Under the pieces are notes generated by a model, which worked only from the letters and a program-made list of their open reading frames with translations, did not search any database and was not told the origin of the DNA. Both the position numbers and the translations under genes were made by a program. Positions 16,962 through 25,838 of a DNA stretch of 64,000 nucleotides are shown here, one piece after another. This stretch comes from Ruminococcus sp. (lineage in GTDB: Bacteria > Bacillota > Clostridia > Oscillospirales > Ruminococcaceae). The DNA lies in assembly GCA_015066805.1 (NCBI GenBank), contig SVNP01000002.1, forward strand, positions 62,001-126,000. Direction: 5' to 3'. Every line of letters starts with the position of its first letter. The first letter of the stretch is position 1.

Positions 16962-17864
16962 TTATCCAAAGAGAATTGCGGAGTAGTATGAATATGTTTC
17001 CGGCTGGGGCAGGGTGCTTAAGTACCAGTCCGTAAGCTGGCTGCCGCAGATTGCTCCGATGAACAGGCCCATGCAAAGATACGGGCCAAAGGCGAACTTG
17101 GATTCGCCGGTAACCTTTTTGATGATCAACCCGAAGATTGCTGCCAGAAGAATGCCGATGAATGCCGCAGGTACCACAGCCTTCCAGCCAAGGTACAGGC
17201 CGCCGCAGATCATCAGCAGGGTATCACCCAGCTCAATGCCGCGGATCTTTTCGCCGGTTTTCTTCTGATAGTAAATTCCGCTGATCTCACCGATGAGGAA
17301 GAACGGCAGGCTGATGCAGGCTGCGCCGATCAGTCGTTCCCAGATCGTAACCTCATTGAGAAAGTGAGAGGGCACTGTCAGAATCAGAATGACTGCCAGC
17401 ACACGCAGGTCGATTTCCAGCGTGTCCCAGTCCATAAAGCCCACCACGATCAGCACCGAAGTGTACAGGCACATAATAATGGTGTTGACCGTAAAACCGA
17501 ACACGAAGAAATTCACAACGTAAAGCAGACCGTTCAGGCTCTCTACCAGTGGGTATCGGCCGGAGATCTTCTCCCCGCAGCTATGGCATTTTCCCCGCAG
17601 GAAGATCCAGCTGAAAACAGGGATCAGGTCAATGGCACGGATCTTTGTGCCGCAGGTCATACAGTGCGAGGCACGCTTGATGAGGGATTCCCCCTTGGGC
17701 AGACGGAAAATGACCACATTCAAAAAGCTGCCGATGATAATGCCGTAGGCAAATACCATGGGCACCGTCATCAGTAGGAAGGAGAGGTCAAAATACTTCC
17801 ATTCTTCCCAGAGGATGGGCTTTGCTGCAAGGAATTGTGCAGCGAAAATCAATTTTTGGTACAT
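16962..17864 (-). CDS. pilD: Type IV prepilin peptidase / N-methyltransferase (A24 family)
   Basis: 300 residues, with GGAGGTACC before the ATG. Residues about 40-90 hold the N-terminal PilD domain: GIIIGSFLNVVIFRLPKGES, then two CxxC pairs, CMTCG and CHSCGE, the zinc site of bifunctional enzymes. The membrane protease region follows with six or more hydrophobic helices. MDWDTLEIDLR carries the first catalytic Asp; GIELGDTLLM carries the second (the usual motif is GxGD, here ELGD). It removes the leader of the pilins encoded on both sides and methylates the new N-terminus. It is transcribed against its neighbours from its own promoter. Confidence 0.93.
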   Translation of the reverse strand: MYQKLIFAAQFLAAKPILWEEWKYFDLSFLLMTVPMVFAYGIIIGSFLNVVIFRLPKGESLIKRASHCMTCGTKIRAIDLIPVFSWIFLRGKCHSCGEKISGRYPLVESLNGLLYVVNFFVFGFTVNTIIMCLYTSVLIVVGFMDWDTLEIDLRVLAVILILTVPSHFLNEVTIWERLIGAACISLPFFLIGEISGIYYQKKTGEKIRGIELGDTLLMICGGLYLGWKAVVPAAFIGILLAAIFGLIIKKVTGESKFAFGPYLCMGLFIGAICGSQLTDWYLSTLPQPETYSYYSAILFG

Positions 17865-17894
17865 AACGGTACCTCCTTATATGGTTGTACTGTT

Positions 17895-17923
17895 ATTTTA
17901 TCACAGATTACATGATTTTTCAA
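17895..17923 (-). promoter_or_regulatory. Promoter of the prepilin peptidase gene
   Basis: Read on the minus strand: TTGAAA, 17-bp spacer and TAAAAT with extended -10 TG. It sits back to back with the start of pilB. Confidence 0.7.
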
Positions 17924-17951
17924 GATTAAAATCAAATTTTGGAGGTTAGGT

Positions 17952-19610
17952 ATGAGAAACATCAGAATCGGTGACTATCTTGTTGAGGAAGGTCACATCA
18001 CACCGGAACAGCTGCAGCAGGTTTTGGAAAGACAGCATGAGTCCACAGACCAGAAGCGCTTCGGCGAAGTGCTGGTGGAAATGGGCTTTATGTCCGACGT
18101 GAAGTTTGCACAGGCACTCTCCGGCAAGCTGAAGGTGCCCTATGTAGACCTGAACAATGTGGAGATCGACGGCGAGATCGCCCGTAAGGTTCCTCAGGAT
18201 CTGGCAGAGCGTAACTGCGTCATCGCCATCAACATGACCGGTCGTCGTCTTACCGTCGCAACCGATGACCCCGTTAACTTCAATATCCTGGAGGATATTA
18301 AGGTAAAGACCGGTTACGACTGTATTCCTGTTCTGGCGACCCGTGCCGCCATCAAGAAGGCCATCGGTAAGGCTTACCAGATGTCCGACCTGGGCGATAT
18401 CGAGTCCATCGGCGGTCAGGAGATCATCGACGATGACGAGTCCAAGGACCGCGTTGAGAGTGCTCCTATCGTTAAGCTGGCAACGCAGATCGTTGAGAAC
18501 TCCTTCCGTATGGAAGCAACGGATATTCATATCGAACCTTTTGAGAAGTATACGCAGATCCGTGTCCGTGTAAACGGTGACCTGATGCCTCTGATGAACG
18601 TTTCCAGTAACGTGCAGAACCAGTTGGCAACCCGTCTGAAGCTGATCTCCGGCATGAACATCGCCGAGAAGCGTATTCCTCAGGACGGCCGTTTCTCCCA
18701 GACCGTTGACGGCATTCCGCTGGACGTCCGTGTGTCCTCCCTGCCCATGGTTCACGGTGAGAAGATCGTTATCCGTATCCTGTCCACCGGCGCCATCAAA
18801 ACCCGCCGCCTGCAGGATCTGGGTATGTCCGATTATAACTACGAGCTGTTTACCAGCATGATCAAGTGCCCCCACGGCGTTATCCTGGTTACTGGCCCTA
18901 CCGGTTCCGGTAAGTCCACCACCCTGTATGCTGCTCTGGGCGCAATCGCAAGACCCGACGTAAACGTGGTTACCGTTGAGGACCCTGTGGAAAAGCAGAT
19001 CGAAGGCATCAACCAGTGTCAGGTTAACGTAAAGTCCGGTATGACCTTCTCCGCAGCTCTGCGTTCCATTCTGCGTCAGGACCCCGATATCATCATGATC
19101 GGTGAGATGCGTGATAGCGAGACGGCCGAAATCGGTATCCGTGCCGCTATCACCGGTCACTTGGTTCTCTCCACCCTGCATACCAACGACGCTGCTTCTA
19201 CCATCGTTCGTCTGGTGGATATGGGTATCCCCGCATACATGGTTGCTTCTTCCCTCATCGGCGTTGTGGCTCAGCGTCTGGTTAAGGTGCTCTGCCCCAA
19301 GTGCAGAAAGCAGAGAATGTCTACCGCAGAAGAAAACAAGCTCATGCACATCGACCATTCCGTGCCGATCTACGATGCCTGCGGCTGCAATGAGTGCGGC
19401 AACGGCTATCGCGGCAGAACTGCTATCCACGAGATCATCCACTGCTCCGCCGGTATCTCTACTCTGATTGCCAACGGTGCCGGTAAGGAAGAGCTGGAGA
19501 ATCTGGCAAGAGCAAACGGTACCAAGCTGCTGCGTGATAACGTATCCGATCTGGTTATGCAGGGCGTAACCAGTATGGATGAGCTGGTTCGTGTTACCTA
19601 CGCTGTCTGA
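17952..19610 (+). CDS. pilB: Type IV pilus extension ATPase PilB (GspE family)
   Basis: 552 residues, with TTGGAGG before the start. The N-terminal GspE/MshE domain (about 1-145) begins MRNIRIGDYLVEEGHITPEQ. The ATPase domain has Walker A GPTGSGKST (about 315-323), an Asp box, Walker B DPDIIMIGEMRDSE and a His box, followed by the tetracysteine zinc site CPKC ... CGCNECG, typical of extension rather than retraction motors. It powers pilin addition at the PilC platform. A 44-bp gap separates it from pilT. No forward promoter is clear between pilD and pilB. Confidence 0.96.
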   Translation: MRNIRIGDYLVEEGHITPEQLQQVLERQHESTDQKRFGEVLVEMGFMSDVKFAQALSGKLKVPYVDLNNVEIDGEIARKVPQDLAERNCVIAINMTGRRLTVATDDPVNFNILEDIKVKTGYDCIPVLATRAAIKKAIGKAYQMSDLGDIESIGGQEIIDDDESKDRVESAPIVKLATQIVENSFRMEATDIHIEPFEKYTQIRVRVNGDLMPLMNVSSNVQNQLATRLKLISGMNIAEKRIPQDGRFSQTVDGIPLDVRVSSLPMVHGEKIVIRILSTGAIKTRRLQDLGMSDYNYELFTSMIKCPHGVILVTGPTGSGKSTTLYAALGAIARPDVNVVTVEDPVEKQIEGINQCQVNVKSGMTFSAALRSILRQDPDIIMIGEMRDSETAEIGIRAAITGHLVLSTLHTNDAASTIVRLVDMGIPAYMVASSLIGVVAQRLVKVLCPKCRKQRMSTAEENKLMHIDHSVPIYDACGCNECGNGYRGRTAIHEIIHCSAGISTLIANGAGKEELENLARANGTKLLRDNVSDLVMQGVTSMDELVRVTYAV

Positions 19611-19654
19611 TGCATCACTGAACAAATCCGAATACAAGACGGGAGGAATTTCCT

Positions 19655-20764
19655 ATGCCTACTATTACCATCAACAAAATTCTGGACGATGTCCGTGCGC
19701 TGGGCTGCTCGGACTTGCACTTCACCGTAAATATCAACCCCGTAGTACGTCTGCACGGCCAGCTGCGTAAGATGAGCAGCTACCCTGAGATGACCGATGA
19801 GATGATCGGCGAGATCATTGAGCAGATGTGCAACGAGCAGCAGCGTGCCAGGGTTGGTCGTCACGAGGATACCGACTTTTCCTATGTGACCCGTGCCGGC
19901 TATCGTCACCGTTGCAATATCTTCTTCCAGCGTGATCACGCAGCCATCGCAATCCGTCTGCTGCGTAACGATATCCCCACCCTGGATGATCTGTTCATGC
20001 CCCCCGTTATGTCCGAGTTTGCTATGCGTCCCCGTGGCCTTGTGCTGATCACCGGCCCTACCGGTTCCGGTAAGTCCACTACGCTGGCAGGTATGATCGA
20101 CTACATCAACTGCAACAAGAGCGCGCACGTTATTACCATTGAGGATCCTATCGAGTATGTGCACGAGCATAAGCGCTGCATGATCAACCAGAGAGAAGTC
20201 GGCTCCGACGTGCCCGGCTTTGCACTGGCTCTGCGTGCCGCACTGCGTGAAGACCCCGATGTTATCCTCGTAGGTGAAATGCGTGACTTTGAGACCATTC
20301 AGGCTGCAATTACCGCCGCTGAAACCGGTCACTTGGTGCTTTCCACCCTGCATACTACCTCTGCTGCCGATACCATTAACCGTATCATCGACGTGTACCC
20401 CGAGCATCAGCAGGTACAGATCCGTACCCAGCTTGCAAATACTCTGGTGGGCGTTGTTTCCCAGACCCTGCTGCCTCTGAAGTCCGGCAACGGCCGTGTG
20501 GCAGCTATGGAAATTCTGGCTTGTACCGACGCTATTTCTGCCCAGATCCGTGAGGGTAAGATCCACCTGATCCAGTCCTCTATCCAGGCAGGTAAGGCAC
20601 ACGGCATGATGTGTCTGGACATGGAGCTGGCTCGTCTGGTGAAGAACAACACCGTCAACGAGATCGACGCTCTGGAAAAGTGCCAGGACAAGACCGAATT
20701 CTACCGTTACCTGACTGCAATGGGCGGCCAGTCCGTTATCACCAGAGAGGGCGTTATCGGCTAA
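19655..20764 (+). CDS. pilT: Type IV pilus retraction ATPase PilT
   Basis: 369 residues, close to the family norm, with GGGAGG before the ATG. Walker A is GPTGSGKST (about 133-141), Walker B DPDVILVGEMRD, and the His box is TGHLVLSTLHT. There is no zinc tetracysteine. The PilT C-terminal signature normally reading AIRNLIRE is AISAQIREGKIHLIQSSIQ here. PilT disassembles the fibre, so this pilus should retract, allowing twitching, DNA uptake or pulling onto substrate. It ends a pilB-pilT pair followed by an independent promoter for the major pilins. Confidence 0.95.
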   Translation: MPTITINKILDDVRALGCSDLHFTVNINPVVRLHGQLRKMSSYPEMTDEMIGEIIEQMCNEQQRARVGRHEDTDFSYVTRAGYRHRCNIFFQRDHAAIAIRLLRNDIPTLDDLFMPPVMSEFAMRPRGLVLITGPTGSGKSTTLAGMIDYINCNKSAHVITIEDPIEYVHEHKRCMINQREVGSDVPGFALALRAALREDPDVILVGEMRDFETIQAAITAAETGHLVLSTLHTTSAADTINRIIDVYPEHQQVQIRTQLANTLVGVVSQTLLPLKSGNGRVAAMEILACTDAISAQIREGKIHLIQSSIQAGKAHGMMCLDMELARLVKNNTVNEIDALEKCQDKTEFYRYLTAMGGQSVITREGVIG

Positions 20765-20902
20765 AACGTGATATTCTCTTCCGAGATGTTACAAAGTGGT
20801 TACAAGTTTTGTGCAACCTGCCGAAAACGATTTCTCGTTTTGGGGCTAAAAAACGGGTTTCGTAAAAGTTTGTTCATACTCTGGCAAATTTCTCGAAACC
20901 TA

Positions 20903-20931
20903 TTGACATTTCCCTTTGGTTATGTTATACT
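20903..20931 (+). promoter_or_regulatory. Strong promoter of the major pilin genes
   Basis: TTGACA, 17-bp spacer and TATACT with an extended -10 (TGTTATACT). The leader of about 100 nt contains a TCCGC-TTCG-GCGGA hairpin (20991-21004) before AAGGAGG, which may stabilise an abundant pilin mRNA. The preceding 130 bases show no other feature. Confidence 0.8.
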
Positions 20932-21035
20932 AAAACCATGGAAGACAGGAACACAACCTTGACGTCGGGATGCGTTCCTCATCCGAACCCTCCGCTTCGG
21001 CGGAACAACACATACATACAAGGAGGTTTCTTATC

Positions 21036-21524
21036 ATGAAAAAGAAAGGTTTTACTCTGATCGAGCTGATCGTTGTTATCGCAATCATCGGTGTTCTGGC
21101 TGCTATCCTGGTGCCCGCAATGCTGGGCTACGTTAAGAAGTCCAAGATCACTTCCGCTAACTCTTCTGCAAAGTCCATCTTCACTGCAGCACAGTCTGCT
21201 CTGACCGATATGGATACTGAGGATGTTTACACTGACCTGTACACCTTCACCGGCTGGAACTCAACTTCCGCTGTTACCGCTCCCGCTAACAAGGGTACTA
21301 CTACCCTGAGCGCATTCCAGTTCAAGGTATGGACCTACTTCAATGATATCACCGAGCTGGACGCTTTTTCCATCTCTGTTGCAAGCGGTACTTGTGATGC
21401 TGTTGCTGTTGTTAACGGCAACTACCCCGGCACCACTCCCAAGCAGTTCTCTGTTGACGATTACGACAAGAGCACTGTTTACTCCGCCAATCTGACCTAC
21501 CTGATCAGCTACGCTAAGAGCTGA
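21036..21524 (+). CDS. Major type IV pilin, copy 1
   Basis: 162 residues from the ATG at 21036 after a strong AAGGAGG. The leader MKKKG is followed by FTLIELIVVIAIIGVLAAIL, with Glu at +5, the canonical type IVa signature. Residues about 25-60 continue the spine helix; the remainder is a Thr/Ser-rich globular head with one late cysteine (TCDAVAVVNGNYPG). The strong promoter and ribosome site fit an abundant shaft subunit. A paralogue lies 106 bp downstream. Confidence 0.93.
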   Translation: MKKKGFTLIELIVVIAIIGVLAAILVPAMLGYVKKSKITSANSSAKSIFTAAQSALTDMDTEDVYTDLYTFTGWNSTSAVTAPANKGTTTLSAFQFKVWTYFNDITELDAFSISVASGTCDAVAVVNGNYPGTTPKQFSVDDYDKSTVYSANLTYLISYAKS

Positions 21525-21546
21525 GTTTGGTTTGACATCAAAGATA

Positions 21547-21572
21547 TGCCCCCAGCAATGGGGGCATTCTTT
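21547..21572 (+). terminator. Terminator or attenuator between the two pilins
   Basis: TGCCCCCA-GCAA-TGGGGGCA, a perfect 8-bp stem, followed by TTCTTTCT. The next gene lacks an evident promoter, so partial read-through would set a lower level for pilin 2. Confidence 0.75.
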
Positions 21573-21630
21573 CTGCAATGATTTTGACGCTTTGTAAAGA
21601 TTTGACCTGATTTTACTGGGGGATTTTTTC

Positions 21631-22200
21631 ATGTTGAAGCATAAGAATACTAAGAAGGGTTTTACCCTGATTGAATTGATCGTTGTCATTGCGATCATCG
21701 GCGTGCTGGCTGCCATTTTGGTTCCTGCCATGCTGGGCTATATTACGAAGGCTAAGATCACCAGCGCAAACTCTGCTGCCCGTAATGTGGCAAACGGTGC
21801 TTTGATCGCTCTGGTAGATATGGATAGTAATGATTACCAGCTCGCCCCTTTGACCGGTGATCTGAAGCAGGTGACCGGTACCGAGATCGCAGCTTGTAAG
21901 GATATTACCAAGAATGACGTTCCTGTCACTACTACCGACAAGGATGAGCTTCTGAAGCTCTTTTATGCAAGAGTGTATGATGCGTTTACGGATGTAGGCA
22001 AAGTTGAGCAGATCTCTTTCCGCTTTAGTGTGGCTACCTGTGATGGCGTAGGTATTATTGACGGCCGTTATCCCGGCTCTTACCCCATCGCCATTGGTCC
22101 GGATGCATTTGAATCCTATGACAAGGAGTGGACTTCTGACGTAGCCCTCGGCTACGCTATGCAGGATCCTTCCCTCTACGAAGATGCTGTTGAAGATTAA
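21631..22200 (+). CDS. Type IV pilin, copy 2
   Basis: 189 residues. The leader MLKHKNTKKG precedes a signal helix identical to copy 1, then LVPAMLGYITKAKITSANSAA. The heads diverge, although TCDGVGIIDGRYPGSYP aligns with the same place in copy 1. CTGGGGG is a modest ribosome site. This may be a second shaft pilin, a variant exchanged for the first, or a minor component. It is followed 15 bp later by a membrane glycosyltransferase-like gene, probably in the same transcript. Confidence 0.92.
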   Translation: MLKHKNTKKGFTLIELIVVIAIIGVLAAILVPAMLGYITKAKITSANSAARNVANGALIALVDMDSNDYQLAPLTGDLKQVTGTEIAACKDITKNDVPVTTTDKDELLKLFYARVYDAFTDVGKVEQISFRFSVATCDGVGIIDGRYPGSYPIAIGPDAFESYDKEWTSDVALGYAMQDPSLYEDAVED

Positions 22201-22215
22201 ACGGAGCAATATCTT

Positions 22216-23874
22216 ATGAAGCAGATTTCAACTTCAAAGAAGCAGTATTTATTACTGCTTCTTGTTTTTCTTGTATATGCAGTCGGCACTTGTCTGACGC
22301 AGTTTATGCAGGCCGATGACTTTTTCTGGTACTATACCTTCCAATACGATGAACTGGCGAAGTATCAAATGCCAAACGGTCGATATATCAGCAATATATT
22401 GACCCACCTGATCGTACGATATCCCGTTGCGCGGATATTATTGTTTACCGGGCTGCTGTTTTGTACCCTTTGGCTGATGTACAAGCTGGTGACAAGAAAG
22501 AATCAAACAGACCTGCGGGGTGGTTGGCTGGTGCTGCTGCTCTATGTAACCATGCCCGTCCGTGCCTATTCTGAAGTGCTGTATTATCTTTCTGCCTATG
22601 TGATCTATGTGCTGCCTGTGGTTTGTGTTCTAGCATATCTGCTGTTGTGTTTCACGTTCCATGAGAGTGAAGAAGATGCAAAAATGCCGCTGCGTGTCAT
22701 TGCTGCTCTGATATTGGGGACGGTGGGTGCACTTTGTCTGGAAAGCATGACGTTGTATGCTTGTTTTCTGGCAGTGTTTTTTGTGCTGTGGTCTTTGTTT
22801 GCGGCAAAAAAGCGTGGACTGTGGATGCATATTGCCTATGCGCTGGGTACTGCATTGGGCACAGCCATTATGTTCCTGAATGAAAACTATCGCTCCATTG
22901 CTTCGGATCATGATCAGCAAGGCGCACGTTATTTTGAATTTGAGTTTTCCGATATGCTGGCTAAACTGTATCAGGATATTATGCCGAAGTTCGCAAAGCC
23001 CATCCCCTTGGCGCATCTGCTGATCGTGTTGGGGTTGTACTATCTCTATCGCAAGGCAGATCGTTCCCAATGGACGCCTGCCCGCTGCCGATATGCATCT
23101 ATGGCATCCGCTATGCTGTTGATTTACGGCGCATACATTGCGTTTGATACTGTTGCGCTGACCTTTCAGGAAACCACATGGGCCATGCGTGTGTACGCTG
23201 TGCAGACCGCTCTGGTCTTTTTGTACATCATTTCTGTGATCTATCTTGTTTATCTGTTTTTACCCCGAAGGCTGCTTTTTCGTATTTGTATCTATCTTGC
23301 CAGTGCCACGCTGCACTCGCTGTTTTTCTGCGTCGTCGGGCCGATTTCCGCAAGATGCTTCTACCCCAACTATGTTTTTTGGTTTTTGGCTGCCGTGGAG
23401 ATTGCACTGCAGACGGATCCGCTACAACAGTTGCTGCATATTAACCTGAGCCGCATTGCGGCCTGTGTTGCCTGTGGTTCCATGCTGTATTGCGTGGGAA
23501 TGAATAAGTATGCCGCTCAAATACAGATTGAGCACTTGCGCGGGCAGTTGGAAAAAGGAAATGTTCGTGTGTTTGAGATCATTGATGTTCCCTATGAGAT
23601 GTTTGACGGCGGAAGCTGTGTGGAAAATCCATATTATGATGAGAAAACCCATCGCCTGCTGGATGATTTTAAGGACAGAGAGCTTCCTACATCCCGTGAT
23701 GGCATTAATTTGAAGACGGGTACGATCACAGAGCTTTACTTCCGCTTGTGGGCTGAGTATTATGATCTGGACGTGGATCCCTCTACCTATCGTACCATTC
23801 ATTTCAGTTTCTTGGATTACAACACTGACGATTACAGCACAGATACCCCGCACATCCCCACAGAAAACGAATAA
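22216..23874 (+). CDS. Polytopic membrane protein, GT-C-like (DUF6056-type), possible pilin glycosyltransferase
   Basis: 552 residues with roughly ten membrane helices. The first external loop carries MQADDFFWYY with an Asp pair (D34, D35), then NGRYISN near 55. This arrangement recalls DUF6056/GT-C glycosyltransferases, whose catalytic Asp lies in that loop. A soluble C-terminal part (about 435-552) is acidic. It follows the two pilin genes in the same direction with a 15-bp gap and is closed by a strong terminator, so glycosylation of pilin or of another surface polymer is a reasonable inference. Neither donor nor acceptor can be read from the sequence. Confidence 0.7.
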   Translation: MKQISTSKKQYLLLLLVFLVYAVGTCLTQFMQADDFFWYYTFQYDELAKYQMPNGRYISNILTHLIVRYPVARILLFTGLLFCTLWLMYKLVTRKNQTDLRGGWLVLLLYVTMPVRAYSEVLYYLSAYVIYVLPVVCVLAYLLLCFTFHESEEDAKMPLRVIAALILGTVGALCLESMTLYACFLAVFFVLWSLFAAKKRGLWMHIAYALGTALGTAIMFLNENYRSIASDHDQQGARYFEFEFSDMLAKLYQDIMPKFAKPIPLAHLLIVLGLYYLYRKADRSQWTPARCRYASMASAMLLIYGAYIAFDTVALTFQETTWAMRVYAVQTALVFLYIISVIYLVYLFLPRRLLFRICIYLASATLHSLFFCVVGPISARCFYPNYVFWFLAAVEIALQTDPLQQLLHINLSRIAACVACGSMLYCVGMNKYAAQIQIEHLRGQLEKGNVRVFEIIDVPYEMFDGGSCVENPYYDEKTHRLLDDFKDRELPTSRDGINLKTGTITELYFRLWAEYYDLDVDPSTYRTIHFSFLDYNTDDYSTDTPHIPTENE

Positions 23875-23880
23875 ACGCAA

Positions 23881-23911
23881 AAAAGGCTTCCCCTCTGTGG
23901 GGAAGCCTTTT
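23881..23911. terminator. Bidirectional terminator ending the pilin operon
   Basis: AAAAGGCTTCCCC pairs with GGGGAAGCCTTTT, a perfect 13-bp stem with a 5-nt loop, between the membrane protein and the converging GH5 gene. Confidence 0.88.
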
Positions 23912-23929
23912 GTTTGTGCTATTGCGGGT

Positions 23930-25750
23930 TCAGGGTGCAAGCTCCTCATAGGTGATGAAGGAAGCCAGATAGCGCAGAACCTTTACGGCATCGTCGCTGT
24001 TTACGACGGTATCTCCGGTTACTTCGGCATTTTCCAGACCCTTAGCAGTCACGGTAACGGTAGTGTCCTCTGCGATGTAGCGGTTGTACACGATTACATC
24101 GTTGATGGAAACCTTACCGTCTTCGTTAATGTCGCCATAGTTCAGATCAAGAGGAGTGCTCTCGGTGGTAGTGGTCTGAGAGGGTGTTACAATGCTGCCG
24201 CTCTGGCTCAGCACGGTACCGCCATCCAGATTACTGCCCTCGGTAGCAGCATAATCGGCATAGAACTCGTTGAGCGACAGGCCTGTGCCGTTGATGCCCA
24301 GAGGAATCTGGTGATCCAGACCGATGTACTTACCGGTCTCCAGGGTCTGCCAGAGGGACTTTTCAAACAATGCGTACTTATCTTCCTCCCAGAAGATGGT
24401 AGTACCGTTGCTGGTGTCGCTGACATTATTGATGCTGTAAGAGAAGCTGGACCACAGACCGCCGGTGTCACCGGAGTTGGTGTTCAGGCACCAGAAGGTG
24501 TGGTTGATGTGGTTGTTGATCATGTAATCACGAAGCAGCTCCATCCACTTCTGGTTCTTAGCGCCATCCATGTGTCCGCCCCACTCACCAATCAGCAGGG
24601 GGGCGATCTCTTCCTGATTGATATATGCCCAGGTGTCGTACCAGTAGTCATCCAGCAGGGTCTGGGTGGTGAAATCCTTTGCAAACCATGTCTGATCATA
24701 AACGGAGGGGCCGTAATCGTGAGGAGAATACACGATCTGGCTGTTGCCGCTGCCGTTGAGCTGGATAGGATAATCTCTTACGCCTCTCAGGTTGCCGCCC
24801 CACCATGCGGGGATGTAGGGAGAATTGGTCTGGCGATCGGGCATACCCCAGTAATCGCCTGCCATTGCGCCGCTGAGCGTCTGCTCAACGCCTTCGATGA
24901 AGATCAGCGCATGGGGGTTTACCTCCAGGATGGCATTTGCACACTGTGTAGCGGCATATGCCCAGTTGTTTTCGTCGGTAGAATCATCCCACTTTGCAGC
25001 AGCAGAACCTTCCTGGCCCTTACCATGGGGCTCGTTCTGGAGATCGAAGCCCAGCAAGGTGTCATCGTTCTTGTACTTTTCGGCAGCCCACACAAGGCTG
25101 TCGATCCAGAGCTGGGTGGTGACCATAGTACCGTCGGCCATCTCCTTACCGTACCACAGATTGTAGACGTGACCGGAGTTATCGGCGTGAGGACTATGCA
25201 CATCCAGGAAAGCTTTGATGCCGTACTTTTTGCACTTACCCAGGATGATATCAAAAGCACGTTCGGTGTCGATATAGGTCTTGCCGTCGGATTCCACAAA
25301 CTCCTTGTTAATGGAACCATAGGTACCGGCCTTAACGATGCCGCCGTTGCCGTCATCCATATCGGTGGGCGGATTGTAGGCGGCCTGCATACCGCCGCCG
25401 GTGAGCTGTTTCGGCTCCCCATTCATCCACTCGATCAGACATTCACTGGAGATGGGGAAGCGGATGACGTTAATGCCTCTGTCTGCCACCTCACGCAGCA
25501 GGTCATCGCAGTCAGCAGACCACAGATAGTGGGGACAACGCTCGCTGCAGTTCAGACCGAACCAGTTTGCGCCGGTGAGCCATACCTCGTTGCCGTTCAT
25601 ATCATACAGGCGGCTGCCCACAGCGTGGAGCCAGTCATCGCCGGTATCGGAAGCGGCAGGTTGGAGCTGCAGATTGATGCCCGCAGCGGTAAACACGCCT
25701 GCGGCCATTGCCGTCGCCAGCCCCAGCGACAGCAGCTTTTTGATTCTCAT
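23930..25750 (-). CDS. GH5 endoglucanase-type glycoside hydrolase with C-terminal dockerin
   Basis: 606 residues, AAGGGGG before the ATG, signal peptide at about 1-33. Residues about 38-470 form a GH5 barrel: GINVIRFPIS, DVHSPH, the acid/base E240 in LGFDLQNEPHG, and the nucleophile E389 in PLLIGEWGG. A Ser/Thr linker (about 510-530) leads to a type I dockerin: GDINEDGKVSINDVIVYNRY and a second copy ending VVNSDDAVKVLRYL. It should cleave beta-1,4-glucan or a related hemicellulose outside the cell while docked to a scaffoldin, which is not in this window. A CACAGG/CCTGTG stem at 25782-25799 lies in its 5' region. It may share a transcript with the SseB-like gene. Confidence 0.93.
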   Translation of the reverse strand: MRIKKLLSLGLATAMAAGVFTAAGINLQLQPAASDTGDDWLHAVGSRLYDMNGNEVWLTGANWFGLNCSERCPHYLWSADCDDLLREVADRGINVIRFPISSECLIEWMNGEPKQLTGGGMQAAYNPPTDMDDGNGGIVKAGTYGSINKEFVESDGKTYIDTERAFDIILGKCKKYGIKAFLDVHSPHADNSGHVYNLWYGKEMADGTMVTTQLWIDSLVWAAEKYKNDDTLLGFDLQNEPHGKGQEGSAAAKWDDSTDENNWAYAATQCANAILEVNPHALIFIEGVEQTLSGAMAGDYWGMPDRQTNSPYIPAWWGGNLRGVRDYPIQLNGSGNSQIVYSPHDYGPSVYDQTWFAKDFTTQTLLDDYWYDTWAYINQEEIAPLLIGEWGGHMDGAKNQKWMELLRDYMINNHINHTFWCLNTNSGDTGGLWSSFSYSINNVSDTSNGTTIFWEEDKYALFEKSLWQTLETGKYIGLDHQIPLGINGTGLSLNEFYADYAATEGSNLDGGTVLSQSGSIVTPSQTTTTESTPLDLNYGDINEDGKVSINDVIVYNRYIAEDTTVTVTAKGLENAEVTGDTVVNSDDAVKVLRYLASFITYEELAP

Positions 25751-25805
25751 ACTATAACCCCCTTAAGTATTTGGTAAAGAGCACAGGCGGTACCCTGTGT
25801 TCTGC

Positions 25806-25826
25806 AAAAACGGCTTTTCCGGCCGT
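25806..25826 (-). terminator. Weak terminator after the SseB-like gene
   Basis: On the minus strand ACGGC-(7 nt)-GCCGT is followed by TTTTTG. The short stem suggests read-through into the GH5 gene is possible. Confidence 0.4.
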
Positions 25827-25838
25827 AAACGCCAATGA

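Noticed and set aside
8071-23874. Prophage or mobile island
   Set aside because: No integrase, transposase, terminase, attachment repeats or tRNA were seen anywhere in the window; the blocks look like stable chromosomal operons.
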